DNA from: CF-161 sp035259145
Lineage (GTDB): Bacteria > Chloroflexota > Dormibacteria > Dormibacterales > Dormibacteraceae
Length of the DNA: 16,171 nucleotides
Assembly (NCBI GenBank): GCA_035259145.1
Contig: DATFWQ010000166.1
Location: 1-16,171, forward strand
Reading direction: 5' to 3'
Program-made: the position numbers and the translations under genes
Shown here: positions 1 to 6,175 of the stretch, one piece after another
Position numbering within the stretch: the stretch's first letter is position 1
Layout: every line of letters starts with the position of its first letter
Notes under the pieces: generated by a model
Databases searched by the model: none
Seen by the model: the letters and a program-made list of their open reading frames with translations, nothing else
Told to the model about the DNA's origin: nothing

Positions 1-13
1 CCCCCCCGCCGCC

Positions 14-442
14 CTAGTTCGGCAATACCGTCAGCTTGAGGGCCCAGCTGGCGGCCAGCGCCACGAGCCCGGCGGCGATGAGGGGGCGCCTGAGCCGGTC
101 GGGTACGCGGACCATCAGGTCACGGTTGACCAGCAGGGCAAGAGCCAGTGCTGGGATGAGCGCCAGCGTGGCGGCGAACAGCAGCGGACCCAGCGGGTAG
201 ATGGCCACTGCCCGGGCCAGGTTGCCCTCCCACATGTAGGCGAAGGACCGGGTGCCGCCGCAGAACGGGCACGGATGATGGGTGATGGCCAGGAACGGAC
301 ACGGAGGCGCGGTGGCGTGCACCGCATGGGCCGCCCAGAAGATGCGGGTGTAGACCATCCAGAGGAGCAGGCCACCGAGGGCCAGCGAGTTCCGCAGCCG
401 GGCCTCGCCGCCTGCCCTGACAACGGCGACGTGTACGCCCAC
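14..442 (-). CDS. DUF2752 family membrane protein
   Basis: The product is 142 residues with a GTG start. It carries the DUF2752 hallmark CPFCGGTRS at residues 58-66, plus an extra Cys-Pro-Phe at 48-50. Hydrophobic stretches at about 18-38, 79-105 and 119-138 suggest two or three membrane helices, with the cysteine motif between the first and second. The family is widespread in bacteria and has no assigned biochemical role; the paired cysteines could be redox-active or bind metal, which is inference. It lies last in the minus-strand run sucC-sucD-small ORF-DUF2752, 16 nt after the small ORF, so it is probably co-transcribed. No strong Shine-Dalgarno is visible before the GTG, so the exact start is uncertain. 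The stop TAG is at 14-16, next to a C-rich stretch at the window edge. Confidence 0.85.
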   Translation of the reverse strand: MGVHVAVVRAGGEARLRNSLALGGLLLWMVYTRIFWAAHAVHATAPPCPFLAITHHPCPFCGGTRSFAYMWEGNLARAVAIYPLGPLLFAATLALIPALALALLVNRDLMVRVPDRLRRPLIAAGLVALAASWALKLTVLPN

Positions 443-458
443 GTCGCCAGTCTAGACT

Positions 459-620
459 TCAGCGCCTGCGGGTTCTGGGGGGGCGGTGCAGGTTCCTGGC
501 CAGGATCTCAGCGGTAGCCGGTCGGGACCCTGCGAACCAGATGGCGGCCACCACGCCCAGGATGAGGCACGCGGCCAACGGGGCGAGGATCAGATACGCA
601 GCGGCCACTTCTTCGAGCAT
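459..620 (-). CDS. small single-pass membrane protein (53 aa), unrecognised
   Basis: A short ATG-initiated ORF lies in the 229-nt gap between sucD and the DUF2752 gene. It begins MLEEVAAAYLILAPLAAC, runs into one hydrophobic helix (about residues 7-31) and ends in a basic tail (RPPRTRRR). That is the layout of a small membrane protein with a positively charged C-terminal end. It fills most of the gap (51 nt after the sucD stop, 16 nt before the next start) and is collinear with its neighbours, which favours a real gene. There is no convincing Shine-Dalgarno; a GTG at codon 5 is an alternative start. A seven-G run at 477-483 lies in the last codons. One base fewer there would change the tail to PPEPAGAEV, ending at a TAG at 453-455. 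I do not recognise a family. Confidence 0.5.
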   Translation of the reverse strand: MLEEVAAAYLILAPLAACLILGVVAAIWFAGSRPATAEILARNLHRPPRTRRR

Positions 621-671
621 CTCTACAAAAGAACCTACGAATGTCCAGAGTTGTTCGTTGCATTCCCGCGA

Positions 672-1538
672 TCAAGACTTTGTAAGAAGGTCGACGATGT
701 CCCCGGTCGTCTCCGCGACGGCTACACCCGCTGAGCGAAACGCCTCCTCCTTGCTCCTGGCCGTTCCATGGTTGCCGGAGACGATGGCACCGGCGTGGCC
801 CATACGCTTGCCTTCAGGCGCAGTGCGCCCCGAGATGAACGCAACCGTCTTCAACCGCGTGCCTCTGCCCAGCAGCTCGGCGGCCCTTTCTTCGTCTGAG
901 CCCCCGATCTCACCGATCACCGCCAGGTGGGTGGTCTCCGCGTCCCGCTCGAAGAGCTCGATTACGTCGGAGAACGAGAGGCCGAGCACCGGGTCGCCAC
1001 CGATGCCGACCACCGTGGACTGTCCCATCCCTGCCGCTGTCAGCGCTGCCATCGTTTCGTACGTCAGCGTGCCGCTGCGTGAGACGACGCCCACCGGTCC
1101 GGGACTGCTGAAGCGCTGAGGGATGATCCCGATCTTGCCGGCGCCGGGAGTTAGCAGTCCCGGGCAGTTGGGACCCACCAGCCTGGTCTGGGGGTACGCC
1201 TTGAGGAAGTCCTTGACCCGGATCATGTCGTGAATCGGGATGCCCTCAGTGATGCATACGATCAGGGTGATTCCGGCAGCAGCGGCTTCCATGATCGCGT
1301 CGGCTGCGTAGGCCGCGGGGACGAAGATGCCGCTGGCGGTGGCGCCGGTCTTGCAGACGGCGTCGGCGACGGTGTCGAAGACCGGAACGTCGAGGAACGT
1401 TGTTCCGCCTTTGCCGGGACTGACGCCCCCGACGAGCCGGGTGCCCATAAGCCGCATCTGCTCGGTGTGAAAAGAGCCCTCGCGGCCCGTGATGCCCTGC
1501 ACGATCACCGGTGTCTCGGCGCTGAGCAGGATGCCCAT
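672..1538 (-). CDS. sucD: succinyl-CoA synthetase (succinate-CoA ligase) alpha subunit
   Basis: This is the CoA-binding, phosphohistidine-carrying alpha chain of succinyl-CoA synthetase. The enzyme interconverts succinyl-CoA plus NDP and Pi with succinate plus CoA and NTP in the cytosol. The 288-residue length matches the family. The N-terminal CoA-binding Rossmann domain shows VQGITGREGSFHT (13-25), GGVSPGKGG (37-45) and the VGPNCPG turn (121-127). The ligase domain holds the GKRMGHAGAIVSG segment (243-255), whose His248 is the expected phosphorylated histidine, and IGEIGGSDEE (208-217). The ATG follows the sucC TAG with no intervening base (TAGATG), so translation is coupled. It also takes the product of the methylmalonyl-CoA pathway encoded elsewhere in the window. 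No anomaly is seen. Confidence 0.97.
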   Translation of the reverse strand: MGILLSAETPVIVQGITGREGSFHTEQMRLMGTRLVGGVSPGKGGTTFLDVPVFDTVADAVCKTGATASGIFVPAAYAADAIMEAAAAGITLIVCITEGIPIHDMIRVKDFLKAYPQTRLVGPNCPGLLTPGAGKIGIIPQRFSSPGPVGVVSRSGTLTYETMAALTAAGMGQSTVVGIGGDPVLGLSFSDVIELFERDAETTHLAVIGEIGGSDEERAAELLGRGTRLKTVAFISGRTAPEGKRMGHAGAIVSGNHGTARSKEEAFRSAGVAVAETTGDIVDLLTKS

Positions 1539-2666
1539 CTACCGCGTCATCTCGACGATCTTCTCGGCCGCCTCCCAGCCGCTGGCACCGGGCTCGATGC
1601 CGTTCTCCTTCAGGATGGCTCGCCCCTCCTCCTCGTTGGTGCCTGAAAGGCGCACGACCAGCGGCAGGGTCATTCTCAGATTGTCTCGGGCCTGCACCAG
1701 GCCTCTGGCAACCTCGTCGCCGCGCGTGATGCCGCCGAAGACGTTGATCAGCACTCCACGCACCCTGGGGTTCATCAGGATCACGGTCAGCGCGTTTTCG
1801 ACGACCTCTGCCCGTGCACCGCCGCCGATGTCGCAGAAGTTGGCCGCCCGCCCCCCCGCCCGCTGGACCATGTCCAGGGTGCCCATGCAGAGCCCTGCAC
1901 CGTTGCCGACGATGCCGACCTCGCCGTCGAGCGACACGTACGTGAGGTTCCGCTTCTTCGCTTCGACCTCGTAGGGGTCGCCCTCAAGCACGCCGCCGTA
2001 CCGCTCCTCCAGCGCCCGCTGCCGTGAGCTGGCGTTCTCGTCCGTCTCCAGCTTGGCGTCCCCCGCGACGAGCTGGCCCTCACTGGTCACGACCAGCGGG
2101 TTGATCTCGGCCGTGATCGCATCGTGCTCCGGTATTGCGCGGTACAGCTTTTTCATCAACGGCACCATCGCCCGCACGTGCTCTCCCAGGCCGGCGTGGT
2201 AGACGAGCTGATTGAGCTCGAAGTCGAGAGGGCCGCGCCATGGATTGGGGTAGAGCCGGGCGATGGCGTCAGGCGACTCGTCGGCAACCTGCTCGATGTC
2301 CATCCCACCCATCGCCGACAGCATCAGAATGTTGGCGCGAGCGTCGCGGTCGACGGTGAAGCCGAGGTAGACCTCCCGGGCGATGTCCAGGACGGCCTCG
2401 CAGTAGACGAGGGGCACCCTGTGCCCCTTGATGTCCATTCCGATGATCTGCTGAGCTGCACTGCCGGCCTCAGACGGCGTCTGGGCCAGCTTGATGCCGC
2501 CGGCCTTGCCCCTGCCGCCCACAGGCACCTGGGCCTTGACGGCCACGGGGCCGAGCTCCGCGCAGGCCAGCGCGGCCTCCTGCGGCGAGCGCGCAACTCT
2601 GCCGAGCGGGATCGGGATGCCCAGCGAGGCCAGAACTTCCTTGGCCTGGTACTCGAGCAGCTTCAT
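1539..2666 (-). CDS. sucC: succinyl-CoA synthetase (ADP/GDP-forming) beta subunit
   Basis: This is the ATP-grasp, nucleotide- and succinate-binding beta chain that pairs with sucD. The 375 residues are near the usual 380-390. Visible features: start MKLLEYQAKE; nucleotide-binding KAQVPVGGRGKAGG (44-57); metal-binding EINPL (187-191) and DAK (203-205); GNGAGLCMGTLD (254-265) and VLINVFGGITRGD (305-317) of the C-terminal CoA-ligase domain; and RLSGTNEEEGR (339-349) near the end. It is the first gene of the minus-strand run sucC-sucD-small ORF-DUF2752. No clear Shine-Dalgarno precedes the ATG, but alignment of the first ten residues with SucC makes this start secure. Nucleotide preference (ATP or GTP) cannot be read confidently from the sequence. 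Confidence 0.97.
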   Translation of the reverse strand: MKLLEYQAKEVLASLGIPIPLGRVARSPQEAALACAELGPVAVKAQVPVGGRGKAGGIKLAQTPSEAGSAAQQIIGMDIKGHRVPLVYCEAVLDIAREVYLGFTVDRDARANILMLSAMGGMDIEQVADESPDAIARLYPNPWRGPLDFELNQLVYHAGLGEHVRAMVPLMKKLYRAIPEHDAITAEINPLVVTSEGQLVAGDAKLETDENASSRQRALEERYGGVLEGDPYEVEAKKRNLTYVSLDGEVGIVGNGAGLCMGTLDMVQRAGGRAANFCDIGGGARAEVVENALTVILMNPRVRGVLINVFGGITRGDEVARGLVQARDNLRMTLPLVVRLSGTNEEEGRAILKENGIEPGASGWEAAEKIVEMTR

Positions 2667-2801
2667 AGCCGGTTGAGAAGAGTAGCTTTTCTGGACCCAG
2701 GAGACGTTATTCCTCTCGGATTAGGTATCTACGGTCCAGGAAAGCTTGACTTAACGGGCGCAGGTGACTGGAACAGGAATGCATGCCACACTGCGGCACG
2801 C
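2667..2801. promoter_or_regulatory. divergent intergenic region between sucC and the AbiEi/DUF559 gene
   Basis: These 135 bases separate two divergently oriented starts and are more AT-rich than their surroundings, so they should hold promoters for both. On the plus strand TTGACT at 2746-2751 could be a -35 box, with TGGAAC 17 nt downstream as a poor -10. On the minus strand TTAAGT and TAGATA are separated by 17 nt, also a weak match. Neither is good enough to be called a promoter with confidence, and no operator-like palindrome stands out. Confidence 0.3.
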
Positions 2802-3689
2802 ATGGCCCGATCCGCGAGTGTTCCGAACAGCCTTCGGAACGGACCGTTCCGTGGCTCCGAGGCGGTGCGCCGAGGCCTCCTCACCAAGCGACAGCTGCGA
2901 AGCAGTCCGTGGTGCCGGCTGTTCCATGACGTCTATGTGCACGCCGGCGTAGCCATCTCGCACACAGTGCGCTGCCGAGCGGTTGAGCTGATCCTACCGA
3001 ACGGCGCCGCAATCAGCGGAGGAAGCGCGGCGTTCCTCTACGGAGCGGACATCCTCGACTCGGAGGCACCGGTCGAGGTAACACTCCCTCCCAGGGTCTG
3101 GATGAAGGGGCAGCCCGGAATCGCGGTCCGGCACTCCGAGCTTGGCGCGGGCGACGTCGTCTCGAGAATCGGAATTCGAGCAACCAGCCCGGTGCGAACT
3201 GCTTTCGACGTGGCTCGCCGGGGCCGGTCGGGGGATGCCGTGGTGGCTGTAGACGCGTTGCTGGTGCATTGCGGCCTCGCGCTCGAGGAGATCGCTGCCT
3301 ATGCAAATGATGGAAGACAGTCCTGGCACGGTGGGCGCCGGGTGGCCGGGGTGCTGAGCCTTGCAGCGGTCGGAGCGGAATCCCCCATGGAGACTCGTCT
3401 CCGGCTGGTCCTGGCCCGAGCCGGTCTGCCGCCCCCAGCGCTGCAGCATCGAGTGTGGAATGAGGCCGGCGTTTGTGTGGCCCGTCTGGATCTCGCGTAC
3501 GTAGATGCGCGCCTGGGCATCGAGTACGACGGCCAGTGTCACTGGGAATCCAGGGCGATCCGGAAGGACCTTCTGAGACAGAACGCGCTGCGCGCCCTGA
3601 GCTGGACCTTGCTCCGGTTCACTGCGGACGACGTGTTGCGCCACCCGAAGCGTCTCGTAACCCAGGTTCGCTCCGCCCTTCAGATGTGA
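2802..3689 (+). CDS. AbiEi-type N-terminal domain / DUF559 nuclease-fold protein
   Basis: The product has 295 residues. The N-terminus (about 10-55; LRNGPFRGSEAVRRGLL, FHDVYVHAGV) matches the winged-helix start of AbiEi-like proteins common in actinobacteria. ISGGSAAFLYGADIL (71-85) follows. The C-terminal third (about 190-290) has the DUF559/Vsr-like endonuclease-fold pattern: SPMETRLR, RLDLAYVD with Asp230, IEYDG with Glu241 and Asp243, HW at 247-248, and LRFTADDV. AbiEi proteins are antitoxins of type IV abortive-infection systems, but this fused architecture is usually an orphan without AbiEii, and none is next to it here. Its role (regulator, nuclease or defence) is unknown. The reading frame stays open upstream to 2124 inside antisense sucC; the ATG at 2802 is chosen because family similarity begins there. 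It converges on the carboxylase gene with a 13-nt gap. Confidence 0.8.
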   Translation: MARSASVPNSLRNGPFRGSEAVRRGLLTKRQLRSSPWCRLFHDVYVHAGVAISHTVRCRAVELILPNGAAISGGSAAFLYGADILDSEAPVEVTLPPRVWMKGQPGIAVRHSELGAGDVVSRIGIRATSPVRTAFDVARRGRSGDAVVAVDALLVHCGLALEEIAAYANDGRQSWHGGRRVAGVLSLAAVGAESPMETRLRLVLARAGLPPPALQHRVWNEAGVCVARLDLAYVDARLGIEYDGQCHWESRAIRKDLLRQNALRALSWTLLRFTADDVLRHPKRLVTQVRSALQM

Positions 3690-3702
3690 GTCGGCGCCCG
3701 TT

Positions 3703-5256
3703 TCACAGCGGGATGTTCCCGTGCCAGCGCGGCGCTCGCTTGCGCTCCTTTCGGAGTGCGAGCCGAAGCGCCCTGATCAGGGCTGGGCGCGTGCTGGCCG
3801 GCTCGATCACCTCATCCAGGTAACCCCGCTCAGCCGCAACGTATGGGTTGGCGAAGCGCTCGGTGTAGTCGGCCACCAGCTCTGCGCGCCGCTCGGCCGG
3901 GTCCGGTGCCGCTTCGATCTGACGCCGGAAAATCACGTTGACGGCGGCATCAGGTCCCATCACAGCCACCTCGGCCGTCGGCCAGGCCACGTTGTAGTCG
4001 GCTCGGATGTGCTTGGAGCACATCACGCAGTAGGCGCCGCCGTATGCCTTCCGGGTGATGACCGTGAGCTTCGGCACCGTCGCCTCACAGAAGGCGTAGA
4101 GCAGCTTGGCGCCGTGGCGAATGATGCCGCCGTACTCCTGCTGGGTGCCGGGCAGGAAGCCCGGCACGTCCTCGAAGACCACAAGCGGGATGTTGAACGC
4201 ATCGCAGAAGCGGACGAAGCGGGCGCCCTTGACCGAGGCGTCGATGTCAAGAGAGCCTGCCATCACCTTTGGCTGGTTGGCCACGACGCCCACAGGGTGG
4301 CCGTCCAGCCGAGCGAGCCCGATCACGATGTTCATCGCGTGGAACGGCTGGACCTCGAAGAAATCGCCGTCGTCCACCACTCGGCGGATCACGTCCTTCA
4401 TGTCGTACGGCTCTTTCGCGCTGTCGGGGATCAGGCGGGTAAGAGCTGCATCACTCCGCTCAGCCGGATCGCTGGCAGCAACCCTCGGTGGCTGCTCGCC
4501 TGAGTGCTGCGGGAGGAACGACAGCAGGCGCCGCACCTGCTCGAAGGACTCGTCCTCGCTCTGAGCCAGGAAGTGGGCGACACCCGACTTCACGTTGTGC
4601 ACCTCGGCGCCGCCCAGGCTGTCGAATGTCACCTGCTCACCGGTGGTGACCCGTATCACCTCGGGGCCGGTAATGAACATGTAGCCCAGCCCGTGGACCA
4701 TGAACGTGAAGTCGGTCATGGCCGGTGAGTAGACGGCGCCGCCCGTGCAGGGGCCCAGGATGAGGCTGAGCTGGGGGATGACGCCGCTTGACTCGACGTT
4801 TCGCCAGAAGATCTCGGCGTAGCCCGCAAGCGAGACCACACCTTCCTGAATGCGGGCACCGCCCGAATCGTTGATGCCGACGATCGGCACCCGGTTCCGG
4901 TAGGCGAGGTCCATGACCTTGCAGACCTTCTCGGCGAAGACCTCGCCGAGCGAGCCGCCAAAGGCCGCGGCGTCGTGACTGAACAGCATCAGGTCCCGGC
5001 CGCCAATCCTGGCCATCCCCGTCACAACGCCGTCGCCATAGGGCCGGCGCTCGTTGAGGCCGAACTGCTGCGAGCGGTGGCGGGCAAACAGGTCCAGCTC
5101 CTCGAACGAGTTGCGGTCCGCCAGGCGCTGGATGCGCTCGCGGGCGGTCAGCTTGCCCTTCTCGTGCTGGCGCCGAAAGCCGTCGGCGTCGCCGTGAGCG
5201 GCCTCGTAGCGGCGCTGTCTAAGAGCATTGATGGGGTCGACTCGGCGGTTCGTCAT
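3703..5256 (-). CDS. acyl-CoA (propionyl-CoA) carboxylase beta chain, carboxyltransferase
   Basis: The biotin-dependent carboxyltransferase subunit moves CO2 from carboxybiotin to an acyl-CoA, probably propionyl-CoA, giving methylmalonyl-CoA. The 517 residues match PccB/AccD5-type chains. The N-terminal crotonase-fold half has INDSGGARIQEGV (128-140) and GPCTGGAVYSPA (168-179). The C-terminal half has QPKVMAGSLDIDAS (328-341), DVPGFLPGTQQEYGGIIR (363-380) and TRKAYGGAYCVMCS (401-414). The end WHGNIPL resembles the extreme C-terminus of PccB. The residue that in studied enzymes separates propionyl (Asp) from acetyl (Ile) use is Cys410 here, so substrate range is open. A GGGGG at 5260-5264 sits 3 nt before the ATG. 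No biotin carboxylase/BCCP subunit is nearby; it must be supplied in trans. The gene is divergent from the SLT gene. Confidence 0.95.
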   Translation of the reverse strand: MTNRRVDPINALRQRRYEAAHGDADGFRRQHEKGKLTARERIQRLADRNSFEELDLFARHRSQQFGLNERRPYGDGVVTGMARIGGRDLMLFSHDAAAFGGSLGEVFAEKVCKVMDLAYRNRVPIVGINDSGGARIQEGVVSLAGYAEIFWRNVESSGVIPQLSLILGPCTGGAVYSPAMTDFTFMVHGLGYMFITGPEVIRVTTGEQVTFDSLGGAEVHNVKSGVAHFLAQSEDESFEQVRRLLSFLPQHSGEQPPRVAASDPAERSDAALTRLIPDSAKEPYDMKDVIRRVVDDGDFFEVQPFHAMNIVIGLARLDGHPVGVVANQPKVMAGSLDIDASVKGARFVRFCDAFNIPLVVFEDVPGFLPGTQQEYGGIIRHGAKLLYAFCEATVPKLTVITRKAYGGAYCVMCSKHIRADYNVAWPTAEVAVMGPDAAVNVIFRRQIEAAPDPAERRAELVADYTERFANPYVAAERGYLDEVIEPASTRPALIRALRLALRKERKRAPRWHGNIPL

Positions 5257-5307
5257 TCGCCCCCATAAGGTAGGGCGACCGCGTTCAGCGTGCTACGTTG
5301 GGGGCAA

Positions 5308-5937
5308 GTGGCGAGAGACGCGCTCGGGGGTGTGGTCCTGCTCGGGCTGCTCATTCTGGTGGTGATCCAGGGCCAACGCCTGGTGGCTGGCGCTGGCACA
5401 TCGACAAGTGGCCCGCTGGCCGACGCTCCAGGCCAGCTGGTTTCCGTTGCACGAGACGCGGGCGGTGTTACCGGCGCAGACCCGAACGTGCTGCTGGCGG
5501 TGAGCAAGGTCGAGTGCAACTTCGGCCGCTGCCGCAGCGGTCAGTCTGACAGCCTGGTGCCGGCGGACCTGCGCAGACACGTCGACGTGGTCGCCCTGAA
5601 GCCCGGCGGCAGTACCGCTGTGATGCTGGGCCTCAACGAAGGCCGCCGCATCGGTGACTGGGTAAACCCCAGGCCAGTCGCGGGTGGGCAGCACGCAATG
5701 GGCTTCATGCAGTTCCTGCCGACGACCTGGCGAGAGGAGGTGTCAGCAGCGCCAGGGCGGCCCTCCGACCCGTACAAGCCGTACGACAGCATGCTCGTGG
5801 CCGGGTCCTACCTGACACGGCTGCAGAGAGGCGCCGAGGACGGCAAACGGCGAGATCTGCATACGGCGCTGACCGTCTATGGGGGCAGCGCAGCATACGC
5901 GGACCGAGTGCTCGATCTGGTCCGGGGATCACGGTAA
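5308..5937 (+). CDS. membrane-anchored SLT-domain (lytic transglycosylase-like) protein
   Basis: The protein has an N-terminal signal-anchor helix (ALGGVVLLGLLILVVIQG), a Gly/Ser/Thr-rich linker and one SLT domain outside the membrane. SLT hallmarks in order: the catalytic Glu in VSKVECNFG (Glu69 from this start), AMGFMQFLPTTW, the DPYKPYDSMLVAGSYL helix and the LTVYGGSAAYADRVL segment replacing the usual AYNxG. Such enzymes cleave peptidoglycan between MurNAc and GlcNAc. About 60 residues separate the Glu from GFMQ, more than in minimal domains, and a CNFGRC pair follows the Glu, possibly a disulfide outside the cell. I prefer the GTG at 5308, preceded by GGGG (5300-5304) and a TACGTT that could be a -10; a GTG at 5290 is in frame and adds six residues. 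The gene is divergent from the carboxylase gene. Confidence 0.8.
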   Translation: MARDALGGVVLLGLLILVVIQGQRLVAGAGTSTSGPLADAPGQLVSVARDAGGVTGADPNVLLAVSKVECNFGRCRSGQSDSLVPADLRRHVDVVALKPGGSTAVMLGLNEGRRIGDWVNPRPVAGGQHAMGFMQFLPTTWREEVSAAPGRPSDPYKPYDSMLVAGSYLTRLQRGAEDGKRRDLHTALTVYGGSAAYADRVLDLVRGSR

Positions 5938-6175
5938 GCTCGGCGCATGGCAGCCTGCAGACCCCTCGTGCTGTTTATCCGGCCCCGGCCCGCGGTCGGG
6001 GCGACGAGGTCCACCGGCGCTGCCTGATGTTGGGAGGCCCTCCCCTGAGCCCTTTACGCAAAGCTGATCGGGCTCTACCCCCCTTCTGATGCGCTGAGCA
6101 GGCTCTCGTTCCTTCGATCCGGGTCGGGGCGTACTTGCCCACCACCAACCCCCAACCGACTCGGAGGAACGACCT
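5938..6175 (+). other. 238-nt non-coding leader with hairpins, upstream of the PheS-like gene
   Basis: No convincing gene is seen here. A nested stem-loop can be drawn: outer stem 5964-5969 with 6004-6009 (CCTCGT/ACGAGG) and inner stem 5982-5987 with 5997-6002 (GCCCCG/CGGGGC). A smaller hairpin follows at 6032-6044 (GGGAG/CTCCC). None ends in a T-run, so these may be weak terminators for the SLT gene or a structured 5' leader. Two similar 15-mers start at 6063 and 6093 (12 of 15 positions equal, 30 nt apart). I could not match a known riboswitch or a T-box. Confidence 0.4.
6163..6167 (+). promoter_or_regulatory. Shine-Dalgarno GGAGG deciding the start of the PheS-like gene
   Basis: A perfect GGAGG lies 8 nt before the ATG at 6176. 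The longer open frame downstream begins only at 6262 and has no such signal. This site, plus the family-like DLTDAAQ segment that follows 6176, places the true start at 6176 and implies a frameshift near 6250. Confidence 0.75.

Noticed and set aside
541..1119. Plus-strand open frame of 192 codons opposite sucD
   Set aside because: Low-complexity Ser/Pro/Arg translation antisense to a clearly coding gene.
2124..2801. In-frame upstream extension of the AbiEi/DUF559 frame
   Set aside because: It runs antisense through sucC, shows no family similarity and reflects GC-rich codon bias; similarity begins at 2802.
2994..3644. Minus-strand open frame of 216 codons opposite the AbiEi/DUF559 gene
   Set aside because: Antisense shadow of a gene with recognisable domains on the plus strand.
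3721..4503. Plus-strand 260-codon frame opposite the carboxylase gene
   Set aside because: His/Val/Asp-rich translation typical of the antisense strand of a GC-rich gene; no motif.
6105..6130. TTCGATCC resembling a tRNA T-loop
   Set aside because: No matching acceptor, D or anticodon arms could be drawn around it.
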